The position numbers and the translations under genes are program-made. A stretch of DNA of 48,982 nucleotides from Elusimicrobiota bacterium (GTDB taxonomy: Bacteria; Elusimicrobiota; Endomicrobiia; Endomicrobiales; Endomicrobiaceae): assembly GCA_017525905.1 (NCBI GenBank), contig JAFXSD010000001.1, positions 1 to 48,982 of the forward strand, written 5' to 3'. This document shows positions 34,844 through 43,885 of the stretch, one piece after another. Position 1 is the stretch's first letter. Each line of letters starts with the position of its first letter. The notes beneath the pieces were generated by a model. It saw only the letters and a program-made list of their open reading frames with translations, was not told the origin of the DNA and ran no database searches.

Positions 34844-36193
34844 CTATTTATTGAATACATACTTAGGTAAAAAGTCCGTGCAAATATTTCCTTCATGGAA
34901 ATATTCGTTTGCCATAATAGTAGCATGCAAAGATGCCGTATTTTTTATACCTTCAATAATTACTTCTTTTAATGCTCTGGACATTTTGGATATAGTTTCT
35001 TCTCTTGTGGGAGAATAAGCTATAATTTTTGCAATAAGACTGTCGTAAAAAGGCGGTATTGTATAACCGGAATATACATGAGTATCAACTCTGATTCCCG
35101 GTCCGCCGGGCAAATAAAGTTTTCCTATTTTTCCCGGAGAAGGAATAAAATCTTTATCCGGATCTTCGGCATTTATTCTGCACTCTATTGCATGATTTTT
35201 TATTTTTATCGAATTTGAATCGAAAGATAATCTTTCACCTGCGGCAAGTTTAATTTGTTCTTTTACCAAATCTATACCTGTAACAATTTCCGTTACCGGA
35301 TGTTCCACCTGTATTCTTGTATTCATTTCCATAAAATAAAAATCCATGTTTTTATCTACAAGAAATTCCACCGTTCCAACGGTTATATAACCTACGGCTT
35401 CCGCTGCGCTTTGAGCGGCTTTTCCCATTTTCTTTCTTAACGATTCGGATATGAAAGGAGAAGGACTTTCTTCAACCAATTTTTGGTGTCTTCTCTGTAT
35501 TGAACAATCTCTTTCCGGAAGATATACCACTTTACCTTTTGCATCACCTAATATCTGGAATTCTATATGGTGAGGTTGTTCGATATATTTTTCCATGTAA
35601 ACGTCCGGATTTCCGAAATTTGCTTTTGCTTCGGTTTGCGCCATAATAATGGAATTTTTGAGAGCTTCTTGGCTTACAACAACTCTCATACCTTTTCCGC
35701 CGCCGCCGGCGGTAGCTTTTATTATTACAGGATAACCTATTTTTTCAGCAATTTTATATATGTTCGGGTCATCCGCCGAAACAGGACCGTCTGAACCCGG
35801 AACTACCGGAACTTTTGATTTTATCATTAATTGTCTTGCGGCAATTTTATCGCCCATTTTTTCAATGGAGCTTCTTTTGGGACCGATAAAAGTTATTCCG
35901 CAACTTTCGCAAACTTCCGCGAAATATGTGTTTTCGGCTAAAAATCCGTATCCGGGATGAATAGCATCGGCTCCGGTAATTTCCGCAGCCGAAATTATGC
36001 TCGGAATATTCAAATAACTTTCACTTGCGGATGCAGGACCTACACATACGGATTCGTCTGCCATAGTTACATGCATGGACTCTTTATCAGCTTCGGAATG
36101 AATAGCAACGGTTTTTATACCGAGTTCTTTGGCAGCTCTTATAACTCTGCAAGCTATTTCTCCTCTGTTGGCAATCAATATTTTTTTAAACAT
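34844..36193 (-). CDS. accC: Acetyl-CoA carboxylase, biotin carboxylase subunit
   Basis: This 449-residue ATP-grasp enzyme has FKKILIANRGEIACRVIRAAKELG, GYGFLAENTYFAE, the glycine-rich KATAGGGGKGMRVV, ERDCSIQRRHQKLVEESPSP and MEMNTRIQVEHPVTE. It carboxylates biotin on AccB with ATP and bicarbonate, the first step of fatty-acid synthesis. It follows accB by 22 bases. The carboxyltransferase genes accA/accD are not in this window. Confidence 0.95.
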   Translation of the reverse strand: MFKKILIANRGEIACRVIRAAKELGIKTVAIHSEADKESMHVTMADESVCVGPASASESYLNIPSIISAAEITGADAIHPGYGFLAENTYFAEVCESCGITFIGPKRSSIEKMGDKIAARQLMIKSKVPVVPGSDGPVSADDPNIYKIAEKIGYPVIIKATAGGGGKGMRVVVSQEALKNSIIMAQTEAKANFGNPDVYMEKYIEQPHHIEFQILGDAKGKVVYLPERDCSIQRRHQKLVEESPSPFISESLRKKMGKAAQSAAEAVGYITVGTVEFLVDKNMDFYFMEMNTRIQVEHPVTEIVTGIDLVKEQIKLAAGERLSFDSNSIKIKNHAIECRINAEDPDKDFIPSPGKIGKLYLPGGPGIRVDTHVYSGYTIPPFYDSLIAKIIAYSPTREETISKMSRALKEVIIEGIKNTASLHATIMANEYFHEGNICTDFLPKYVFNK

Positions 36194-36215
36194 TTTATAT
36201 TTCTCCCAATAACAG

Positions 36216-36626
36216 TTATTCGGCAGCAGTATCTACCAAAAATAGTTCTTGTCCGTATTCAACGGATTGACCGTTTGATACCAAGGTTTTGATAACTTTT
36301 CCTTTGGCGGTAGACATAACATCTTTTATTATTTTCATTGCTTCTATTGCACCTATCTTTTGCCCTATTTCAACATAACTTCCTTCGGAAATATAAGGCG
36401 GTTTATCATGAGAAGGAGCATTGTAAAAAGTGCCTACCATCTTTGATTTTATTGGAATTACCGTGTTATTTTTCTGAATATTTTCCTGTTTTTTAGGAAT
36501 TTCTATTTTCGGAGTAACTTCACTTTTTTTTATATAAACGGAAGTGTCTCCGGATTCGTATTCCATCTCTTCAATATCAGTTTCTCTTATTGATTCTAAA
36601 AATTTTTTTATTTCAGTAGTATTCAT
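36216..36626 (-). CDS. accB: Acetyl-CoA carboxylase, biotin carboxyl carrier protein
   Basis: This 136-residue protein has an N-terminal EIKKFLESIRETDIEEMEYE segment, a linker, and a biotinyl domain with AIEAMKIIKD, where Lys is biotinylated. MKI replaces the usual MKM/MKL, a mild variation. It is slightly shorter than E. coli AccB (156). GAGG precedes the ATG, and it lies between efp and accC, a conserved order. Confidence 0.92.
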   Translation of the reverse strand: MNTTEIKKFLESIRETDIEEMEYESGDTSVYIKKSEVTPKIEIPKKQENIQKNNTVIPIKSKMVGTFYNAPSHDKPPYISEGSYVEIGQKIGAIEAMKIIKDVMSTAKGKVIKTLVSNGQSVEYGQELFLVDTAAE

Positions 36627-36645
36627 AATACCTCAAGATACAAAA

Positions 36646-37209
36646 TTATTGTGAAATTCTTTCTACATATTCTCCGGTTCTTGTATCAACTTTTATTCTG
36701 TCTCCTTCTTTAATGAATAAAGGAACTTTTATTTCCGCACCTGTTTCTATTTTTGCAAATTTTGTTAAATTTGTTACGGAATCACCTTTTATTCCCGGTT
36801 CTGCTTCAATAATTGTCATTTCAACTATTAAAGGCATATCTATACCGATTAATTCTTCTTCCAAATATATTGCATCTATTTCCTGATTTTCTTTTAAATA
36901 CTTTTCTTTACCGTCGAGCTTTTCTACCGGAACTTCAATTTGTTCGTAAGTGTTCATATCCATAAAATTGTATTTGTCGCCGTCGGCATACAAAAATTGT
37001 TTTTTGTGTCTTGTTACAGACAATTCTTCGAACTTTTCACCTGATTTAAATGTTCTGTCTATAGTGCCGCCTTTTTTTACATGTCTTAATTTAACTCTCA
37101 TAACGGCACCGCCTTTACCGGGTTTGTGGTTTTGGAACCATGTTATTTGGTAAGGCTCATTATCAACTAAAATTACCATTCCATTTCTGAAATCTGCTGT
37201 GGAAATCAT
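36646..37209 (-). CDS. efp: Elongation factor P
   Basis: This 187-residue protein has three beta domains. Domain I has NHKPGKGGAVMRVKL, with tip Lys32 as the residue modified in many bacteria to help ribosomes pass polyproline. The C-terminal GDRIKVDTRTGEYVERI is diagnostic. No epmA/epmB genes are near, so the modification is unknown. A TAGGAG ribosome site precedes it. Confidence 0.95.
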   Translation of the reverse strand: MISTADFRNGMVILVDNEPYQITWFQNHKPGKGGAVMRVKLRHVKKGGTIDRTFKSGEKFEELSVTRHKKQFLYADGDKYNFMDMNTYEQIEVPVEKLDGKEKYLKENQEIDAIYLEEELIGIDMPLIVEMTIIEAEPGIKGDSVTNLTKFAKIETGAEIKVPLFIKEGDRIKVDTRTGEYVERISQ

Positions 37210-37333
37210 TTCTTTTCTCCTATTACATATTAAAAATACATTTAGAATATATCAAGTAATTTTATCTAAAAAGAAGATAGGTTGTCAAATAAACTTCCAT
37301 TCATTTAATATTACAATCATTTATTCTTTAAAT

Positions 37334-38350
37334 TTAGTATTCTGCAGATGTTAAAACTTTATACCCGTTTTTTGTAACAAGAACAGTATCTTCTATTCTG
37401 ACACCGAACTTTTTTTCAAGATATATCCCGGGCTCTATTGTTATTACCATACCTTTTTTCAAAATTTCGTTTGACTTTGAACCTATTACAGGCGCTTCAT
37501 GTATATCCAAACCGACACCGTGTCCCGTTGTATGTATAAAATTTTTTTCGTACCCTTCTTGTTTTATTTTGTTTCTTGCCGATAAATCTATATCGCTTGT
37601 TTTTATATTTTGATTTACTTTTATAAGAGCTTCGTCATGTGCCTGTTTAACAATATTCCAAATTTTTACTTGTTGTTTGTTTTCTTTTCCTATAAAAAAA
37701 GTTCTTGTAAGGTCCGAACAATATCCGTTATAAATACATCCCATATCTATCAAAACTATATCGTTTTTCCGTATTTTTCTGTTTCCGCTTATATGGTGCG
37801 GATTTGCAGAATTCGGTCCAGAGGCAACTATTGTTTTAAAGCTTTGCACTACATGATTTTTTGCAAATTCTTCCTCTATTTTGAAGTGAATATCAAGTTC
37901 CGTCATTCCCGGTACAACTTTTTTCTTTACTGTTTCAAAAACTTTCGAAACGATGTCACATGCTTTTTTTATATTTTTTATTTCTTCTTTGTTTTTTATT
38001 GTTCGTTGTTCGATAATTGAATTTTTGTCGGGATATACCTGAATTTTATGTTCTTTAAGTTTTATGTTTAACAAGTTAAATAAAGTGTAACTTATATTTG
38101 TTGTGTCTATATGTAAATTTGTTATTTTATATTTTTTACAAATTTCAATAAGTTCATCACTGAAAGACTTTTTAATAACAAAAATTTTTGCACTATTTTT
38201 AAAATGGTTTTTCACTTGTCCGAAAATCATTTGAGAGGTTATAACAATATACTTATTATTGTGTATTAATAACCAAAATCCTTCAAAGGTTGCTTTTGTC
38301 AAATAAAAAATGTTTTTACTGTCTGTTAACAACAAATCGGTAAATTTCAT
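37334..38350 (-). CDS. M24 family aminopeptidase (Xaa-Pro peptidase, PepP/PepQ type)
   Basis: This 338-residue protein has a creatinase-like N-terminal domain (residues 1-~115) and a pita-bread catalytic domain with metal ligands in IDMGCIYNGYCSDLTRTF (two Asp), HTTGHGVGLDIHE (His), TIEPGIYL (Glu) and VRIEDTVL (Glu). It cleaves X-Pro dipeptides or N-terminal residues before Pro. It lies upstream of efp with a 124-base gap, the common pepP-efp-acc order. Confidence 0.88.
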   Translation of the reverse strand: MKFTDLLLTDSKNIFYLTKATFEGFWLLIHNNKYIVITSQMIFGQVKNHFKNSAKIFVIKKSFSDELIEICKKYKITNLHIDTTNISYTLFNLLNIKLKEHKIQVYPDKNSIIEQRTIKNKEEIKNIKKACDIVSKVFETVKKKVVPGMTELDIHFKIEEEFAKNHVVQSFKTIVASGPNSANPHHISGNRKIRKNDIVLIDMGCIYNGYCSDLTRTFFIGKENKQQVKIWNIVKQAHDEALIKVNQNIKTSDIDLSARNKIKQEGYEKNFIHTTGHGVGLDIHEAPVIGSKSNEILKKGMVITIEPGIYLEKKFGVRIEDTVLVTKNGYKVLTSAEY

Positions 38351-38415
38351 AATACTCTCCCAAAAAACTTACTAAAAATTATACTATATTTGAATATTAT
38401 TTGTAATAAAAAGTC

Positions 38416-38444
38416 TTTAAAAAAAAGTAAGTATATTGTATAAT
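38416..38444 (+). promoter_or_regulatory. Possible promoter for the receiver-protein operon
   Basis: TTTAAA (38416-38421), 17 bases, then TATAAT (38439-38444), 38 bases before the ATG of the receiver gene. Confidence 0.35.
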
Positions 38445-38482
38445 TATAATATATTTTTAAGTTTATCGGGCTGGTTAAAATA

Positions 38483-38857
38483 ATGATTAAAATCTTAGTT
38501 TGCGATGATGAAATTTTTGCAAGAGATGCAATGGCAAGAATTATCAAAAGAAAAGGTTTTGATGTTGTTGTTGCTTCTAACGGGGAAGAGTGTATAGAAT
38601 TGTTCAAAAAAGAAAACCCCGAAGTCGTTTTTTTGGATGTTATGTTACCGGATTTAGACGGAGACCATATTCACAGATACTTAAAAGAATTAAAAAAAGA
38701 TGTAAATGTATATTATATTACCGGTTCTGCCACTGTTTTTACGAAAGAAAATGCCGAAAAAGAAGGAGCTAAAGGATATCTTCAAAAACCGGTGGATATG
38801 GATATTTTGTTTGAAACTTTAGATTCTATAAAAAAAGATTTTGGAGAACAAAATTGA
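38483..38857 (+). CDS. Stand-alone receiver-domain response regulator
   Basis: This 124-residue CheY-like protein has the acidic pocket CDDE, phospho-acceptor Asp in VVFLDVMLPDLDG, Thr in YYITGSA and Lys in LQKPVDMD. There is no output domain, so it acts by binding a partner. No kinase lies adjacent, so it is an orphan. Its TGA overlaps the TTG start of the following gene by 3 bases. Confidence 0.85.
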   Translation: MIKILVCDDEIFARDAMARIIKRKGFDVVVASNGEECIELFKKENPEVVFLDVMLPDLDGDHIHRYLKELKKDVNVYYITGSATVFTKENAEKEGAKGYLQKPVDMDILFETLDSIKKDFGEQN

Positions 38858-40107
38858 AAAAAATACTATCAGTTTTATTAACATTATGTCTATTCGTTAA
38901 CGTTTCTTTTGCTTTTGATCCTTATGCGGACGAAGAAGTAGAAAAAAAGTCTTATAAGAAATTGTATTACGGCATATTTCTTACATTGTTGGGCGGATTT
39001 CTTGCTTATGATGGTTTTTCGGAAGAAGAAGTGGATGTTTCCAAACCGAGAGTGGATTATCTTACCGTATCCCATTCCGAATGGGTACAACTAGGACAAG
39101 GAAGCAGTATTTATCAATTCAGGTCAGGAATTTCTCTCAATAATGTTTCTTCCGATTCGAAGGCAGTAGATTACACCATATATGAAATAAAAAATGATAA
39201 AGCTCCGGAAGGTTATGATCCCAATACAGATAAATATTACAACAAAGACTATTTTGATCGTTATTCCGTGGAGCCGAACATCTTATGTAATACCGGTAAT
39301 GTAGATTTAAAAAATATAAGAATAGAAGTTCGTTATAGGTATCGTGACGGAACATATGTGGGTAAGAACGGAGAACATATAACATATGAAGGGTATTATA
39401 TTAATACTGAAGGGGAGCGTGTATATGTAGAAAATCAAGGTTATCATATTGCAGGGATAAAAGGAATAAAAGAAGGAGAGGAAGTAGAGGGAGCCGTAAT
39501 AGATTATTATGATGAAAATGGACAGCCTGTTTATATATCAGAGAAAGATGAAAGGGCAAAAACATATACATATGAAGATGAAAAATGTAGTGAGTTGGAA
39601 GAATTGAAAAAGGGAGAATCTATAACTTGGCAAGATGTTTGGGGAGCCACAACCACATTATCAAGTCCGCCAAACGGAGAAGAAAGACTCTCTTACTATA
39701 ATTCCTTTATTAACGAAAATGACGGAAATAAAGATGGTGAAAGTGAGGGTAATAACGATGGTGAAGGTGAAGGTAATGAAGGCAACGAAGGAAATGATAG
39801 CGCGCTATATAGGGATGGTACGGAAGGACTGCATTCGGGCAACGGTTCAAAAGGATCACCAGTTGTCATGGAAGTTCGAGTAAAATTGGAAAAAAATAAA
39901 AATTATACACCGATATATGAGAAAAGGCATAAAAGCGATCTTGAAGGTGTTGCCGGAATATTTGTCGGACTTACAGGTATATACTTTATAGTTGACCATT
40001 TTGTGGATTTACATAAATTTAATGTTTATGCAAAAAAACACGATTTAAATTTAAGATTTGCAGCAGTTCCAAACGGATATAAGTTAATGTTGCAAAAGAG
40101 AATATAA
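38854..40107 (+). CDS. Unrecognised secreted/membrane protein with acidic Gly/Asn/Glu-rich low-complexity segment
   Basis: I do not recognise this 417-residue protein. The TTG at 38854 is the start because GGAG lies 8 bases upstream and a signal peptide follows at once (KKILSVLLTLCLFVNVSFA). Residues ~38-52 are a membrane helix (YGIFLTLLGGFLAYDG), and another hydrophobic stretch (VAGIFVGLTGIYFIVDHFV) lies near residues 368-386. Between them is beta-rich sequence with many Tyr, a TGNVDLKNIRIEVRYRYRDG segment, and an acidic low-complexity run around residues 290-315 (NDGEGEGNEGNEGND). The gene starts inside the receiver stop codon, so the two are coupled. Function unknown. Confidence 0.7.
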   Translation: MKKILSVLLTLCLFVNVSFAFDPYADEEVEKKSYKKLYYGIFLTLLGGFLAYDGFSEEEVDVSKPRVDYLTVSHSEWVQLGQGSSIYQFRSGISLNNVSSDSKAVDYTIYEIKNDKAPEGYDPNTDKYYNKDYFDRYSVEPNILCNTGNVDLKNIRIEVRYRYRDGTYVGKNGEHITYEGYYINTEGERVYVENQGYHIAGIKGIKEGEEVEGAVIDYYDENGQPVYISEKDERAKTYTYEDEKCSELEELKKGESITWQDVWGATTTLSSPPNGEERLSYYNSFINENDGNKDGESEGNNDGEGEGNEGNEGNDSALYRDGTEGLHSGNGSKGSPVVMEVRVKLEKNKNYTPIYEKRHKSDLEGVAGIFVGLTGIYFIVDHFVDLHKFNVYAKKHDLNLRFAAVPNGYKLMLQKRI

Positions 40108-40137
40108 TTTAAAAGAAGATAATCGTAAGGAAATATA

Positions 40138-42882
40138 ATGAGAAAAATATTTGTAATTGTTGTTGGGTTAATTCTTTTGTGTTCATTCTCTTTTGCCGTT
40201 CCGTCCCAACCCACAGATAAATCTTCTTTTAAAGTAGGTGCTCCGGATGGTTCAATACCACCAACACCGAAAGCAACGTATAGTAAACCTGTACCTACAA
40301 ACAAATGGTTTGATTCCATAATCTATAATTCCGATTCGGGTTTTGCTTCAAAAAGAATATTTATATATCCTCAATGTTATTTATTTGATTTGGGTTTAAA
40401 TAAAGCAACTTGCCAACATGAATTTAGCAGAGGAGTATTAATAGCTTATCCTAAATTGCAGTATAATGTATTATCCAACGTGGATGAAATCAATGTAGAC
40501 GGAGCAATGTGGGGAAACGAACAATATCCTGATAATATCAAAATTTCAGGTTATAATTCTATTGCCAACGGAGATTTTATAGAAGATTTTAACCCTATAG
40601 TTGACAAATTTTCAGATTATTCAGCAACAATTAAATGGCAAAATACAAATAAAACAAAAACTATGACCGTAACATTAGGACAAGGTTCGGTTTTCACATT
40701 TTTTGAAGTTAAATCTGTTTATCCTGCAATAGAATTTCCTTACAGATGGGAAGAATCCGGGCATGTACATCTTTATAAACCGGACGGAACTCCTATAAGT
40801 TATGCATTAGATATAGATACAGGTAATAGTGACAGAATAATTTTGGAAACAAGATTTAACGACGGAAGAAGTGTTTTTTACGGAATATTTGTTCCTGAAG
40901 GAACAAATTTTAAACAGTGCAGTCACGGGGACAATTTTAACAGAATTTTTTTAGATTTGCCGTCAGATCAAAAATTTTTCTCAATAGGTTTGCTTCCTTC
41001 ACAAGATATTGATGAAGCGGTAACGGATTTAGAGTTGTACTACAAATATGCTTACAATTTTGTTACTGATACAAAAGCAAATTGGGAAATATCTTCTTCC
41101 GATTATTCTTCCAAAACAACTTTCAATATAACAACAACGCAAAAAAGAACTGATGTCGAAGGACAACAAGATGGAACTTTGTTCTGTTTATTACCTCATC
41201 AATATAACAATTTATATTCGTCACCGGATTTTATAAGCGGTAAAACCTTCGATACTTTAAGAGGTACTTTAAAGTTGGCAAAAGGTTCAAGTTTTTCAAC
41301 TAAAGTAGATTTTAAAGGAATAGTTCCTTTTTTTCAATATGATGTGACCGATATAGAAACGAATTTATCCGAATATTTAAGTACTGATGCTAATTCCGTA
41401 TATGTAAGCAGTGTATCGGGGAATCCTTATACTGCAGGTAAGGTTATTGCTAAACTTGCAAACTTGTTACCGGTAGCGGATAATTTAAAAGATACCAAAT
41501 TACAAAACAGTATCACAATAAAATTAAAAACTTTACTTAAAGATTGGTTAACTCATTCAAGCGGAGAAGAGAGTAAATATTTTGCATATGATACTATTTG
41601 GGGCGGTTTAGAGGGTGTAAAAGATGATAAATTTTACTCATTTAATTATAATGATCATCATTTTCATTTCGGTTATTTTATTTATGCTTCGGCAATTCTT
41701 GCAATGTACGATACGGATTTTGCAAAAAGTTACGGACAGATGGTAAATCTTTTAATAAAAGATATAGCTAATACAACAAGAAACGATTCTGATTTTCCGT
41801 TTATGAGACATTTTGATTTTTATGAATCTCACAGTTGGGCAAACGGTATGGGTGGCGGGGACAACAGAGGTATTGATCAAGAATCTTCTTCGGAAGCAAT
41901 GAATGCTTGGAGTGCAATATATTTATGGGGCCTTGCTACAGGAAACAAAGATTATGAAAATCTTGGAATATACTTATATTCAAACGAATATGAGGCAATA
42001 AAATATTATTATTTTGATATAGATAAAAACATATTAAAAAGTCCGTATAACCATAATTCCGTAGGTAGATTGTGGGCCGGTTGTGTATCTTATGATTTAT
42101 TTTTTACACCTATGATTCCTCAAACAATAAAGGGTATACAGGTTTTACCTCTGACACCTGCAATGACATATTTGGCTTACGATAAAACTTATTTGGATGA
42201 ATTTTATAGTGCGATGGCCGGGGAAACAGGTAATGATCCGTCACAATGGTACGATATTTGGGCAAGACTTGTTTCTTTATATGATCCGGTAACGGCATTA
42301 TCAAATTTTAATCAATACAAAACAACTGCAGCCGAAGAAGGCAGTTCGATGAGTTTTACTTATCACTTTATAAATTTCTTTGACAAATACGGAACACCTG
42401 TATTCGGAAGTTATTATGCGGACACACCAAGTTATTTGGTTTTAGATAAGGACGGAACTAAAACTTATTGTGCATATAATCCCGGGAACAGTTCAACAAA
42501 TGTTAAATTTTATAATTCATCGGGAGACTTTTTAGGTTATTTGTATGTTCCGAAAAAATCTTTTGCATTAACACAAACATTGTCAAGTTCGGAACAAACA
42601 GAAAAAGTTTCCGTTTATCCTGTTCCGTATAAACCTAACAGCAGCGGAAGATACGGCGGAGACGGAATATATTTTGAAGGTGTAGATGAAGGAACAAATA
42701 TTAAAATTTTTAATGTGGCCGGTGAAAAAGTTTTTGAAACTACTGTAGATAATACCGATAATACTTTCATATGGAAAGCAAAAAATGAAGCAGGAAACAA
42801 TATAGCTTCCGGAGTATATTTTTATTATATAAAAACTTCCGAAGGTAAAAAAGTGAAAGGAAAACTCGCCATAGAAAGGTAA
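40138..42882 (+). CDS. Secreted GH81 endo-beta-1,3-glucanase with C-terminal FlgD-type Ig-like domain
   Basis: This 914-residue protein has a signal peptide (FVIVVGLILLCSFSFA). The GH81 body includes PVPTNKWFDSIIYN near the N-terminus, IWGGLEGVKDDKFYSFNYNDHHFHFGYF, and ESHSWANGMGGGDNRGIDQESSSEAMNAW. Asp506 and Glu582/Glu586 sit at the positions expected for the catalytic acid and base. The enzyme should hydrolyse beta-1,3-glucans such as laminarin, callose or yeast wall glucan. The last ~90 residues (VYPVPYKPNSSG...GVYFYYIKTSEGKKVKGKLAIER) form a FlgD-type Ig domain like that of the M6 protease. It is 4 bases upstream of an M23 peptidase. Confidence 0.9.
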   Translation: MRKIFVIVVGLILLCSFSFAVPSQPTDKSSFKVGAPDGSIPPTPKATYSKPVPTNKWFDSIIYNSDSGFASKRIFIYPQCYLFDLGLNKATCQHEFSRGVLIAYPKLQYNVLSNVDEINVDGAMWGNEQYPDNIKISGYNSIANGDFIEDFNPIVDKFSDYSATIKWQNTNKTKTMTVTLGQGSVFTFFEVKSVYPAIEFPYRWEESGHVHLYKPDGTPISYALDIDTGNSDRIILETRFNDGRSVFYGIFVPEGTNFKQCSHGDNFNRIFLDLPSDQKFFSIGLLPSQDIDEAVTDLELYYKYAYNFVTDTKANWEISSSDYSSKTTFNITTTQKRTDVEGQQDGTLFCLLPHQYNNLYSSPDFISGKTFDTLRGTLKLAKGSSFSTKVDFKGIVPFFQYDVTDIETNLSEYLSTDANSVYVSSVSGNPYTAGKVIAKLANLLPVADNLKDTKLQNSITIKLKTLLKDWLTHSSGEESKYFAYDTIWGGLEGVKDDKFYSFNYNDHHFHFGYFIYASAILAMYDTDFAKSYGQMVNLLIKDIANTTRNDSDFPFMRHFDFYESHSWANGMGGGDNRGIDQESSSEAMNAWSAIYLWGLATGNKDYENLGIYLYSNEYEAIKYYYFDIDKNILKSPYNHNSVGRLWAGCVSYDLFFTPMIPQTIKGIQVLPLTPAMTYLAYDKTYLDEFYSAMAGETGNDPSQWYDIWARLVSLYDPVTALSNFNQYKTTAAEEGSSMSFTYHFINFFDKYGTPVFGSYYADTPSYLVLDKDGTKTYCAYNPGNSSTNVKFYNSSGDFLGYLYVPKKSFALTQTLSSSEQTEKVSVYPVPYKPNSSGRYGGDGIYFEGVDEGTNIKIFNVAGEKVFETTVDNTDNTFIWKAKNEAGNNIASGVYFYYIKTSEGKKVKGKLAIER

Positions 42883-42886
42883 AATT

Positions 42887-43825
42887 ATGAAAAACATTAT
42901 TATAAGATGGTCAATTTTTGTTGTTTGTTTATTTGTTGTTTATTTTGTTATAAATGAAAAAGTTCATGCAATTGCTCAGGCTAATATACAGTCTGCAATG
43001 GTTTTGAATTTGCCGCAATATACAAAGCAGGAACTTATAGACAGTGTTCCGGCAAGAATGAAATATTTATTAACAAGAACAAAAGGCGTAAAATTTCTTA
43101 TACATAAAGTAAAAAAAGGCGAAAATCTTTGGGGAATAGCCAAACAACACGGGTATTCCGTGCATACCGTAATAGGGTGTAATCCTCAAATGAAAACTTA
43201 TAATGTAAGTGTAAACGAAAAATTATTGATGCCTTCGTCCGGCGGAAGTCTTCATCCGGTAAGCAAAACCGACACGTGGAAATCCATAGCTGAAAAATAT
43301 AATATTGACGAATCGATATTAAAAGATACAAATTTAAATGTTCGTAATTTAACGGAAGAGCCTTATGTTTTTATTCCCGGTAAAAAACCTGCCGTAGATT
43401 TGTTAAATGAATCCATGCAGGAGAAATATGCATTAAGAGAGTTGTTTCGGTCCCCTTTGGCGGGAAGACTTTCAAGCACTTTCGGAACAAGAAGACATCC
43501 CGTAACCGGAAAAATAAGCAGGCACGGCGGAATAGATATTGCCGTTAAAACCGGCACTTTGGTAGGTGCGGCTGCCGACGGAATAGTTACCGTAGCAAGT
43601 ACCGATGTGGGGCATTACGGTACTGCGGTTTTCATAGATCATCAAAACGGATACATAACTCATTACGGGCACTTGTCAAAAATTCTTGTCAGGGTAGGTC
43701 AAAGAGTTAAATCAGGGCAGATTATAGCCAAAAGCGGAGCTACGGGAAGAGCAACAGGTCCGCATTTGCATTTTACCGTTAAGAAAAACGGTGTAAGTTT
43801 GGATCCTTTAAAATTTTTATGGTAA
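42887..43825 (+). CDS. LysM and M23 peptidase domain protein (murein endopeptidase-like)
   Basis: This 312-residue protein has an N-terminal signal or anchor helix (WSIFVVCLFVVYFVINEK), a LysM domain (residues ~70-108: HKVKKGENLWGIAKQHGYS, with a second degenerate LysM-like unit at ~118-155), and a C-terminal M23 domain with His213 and Asp217 (HGGID) and His293-x-His295 (GPHLHF). These zinc ligands are complete, so it should cleave peptidoglycan peptides or act as a divisome or export factor. It lies 4 bases after the GH81 gene. Confidence 0.9.
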   Translation: MKNIIIRWSIFVVCLFVVYFVINEKVHAIAQANIQSAMVLNLPQYTKQELIDSVPARMKYLLTRTKGVKFLIHKVKKGENLWGIAKQHGYSVHTVIGCNPQMKTYNVSVNEKLLMPSSGGSLHPVSKTDTWKSIAEKYNIDESILKDTNLNVRNLTEEPYVFIPGKKPAVDLLNESMQEKYALRELFRSPLAGRLSSTFGTRRHPVTGKISRHGGIDIAVKTGTLVGAAADGIVTVASTDVGHYGTAVFIDHQNGYITHYGHLSKILVRVGQRVKSGQIIAKSGATGRATGPHLHFTVKKNGVSLDPLKFLW

Positions 43826-43850
43826 TAAAGCAATAGTGTATAATAAATAA

Positions 43851-43885
43851 AAAAAACGGGAAGATTTTTTTCTCCCCGTTTTTTT
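43851..43885. terminator. Bidirectional terminator
   Basis: A 14-bp stem with one mismatch (AAAAAACGGGAAGA / TCTCCCCGTTTTTT) around a 6-T loop lies between the convergent M23 peptidase and response-regulator genes. Confidence 0.85.
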
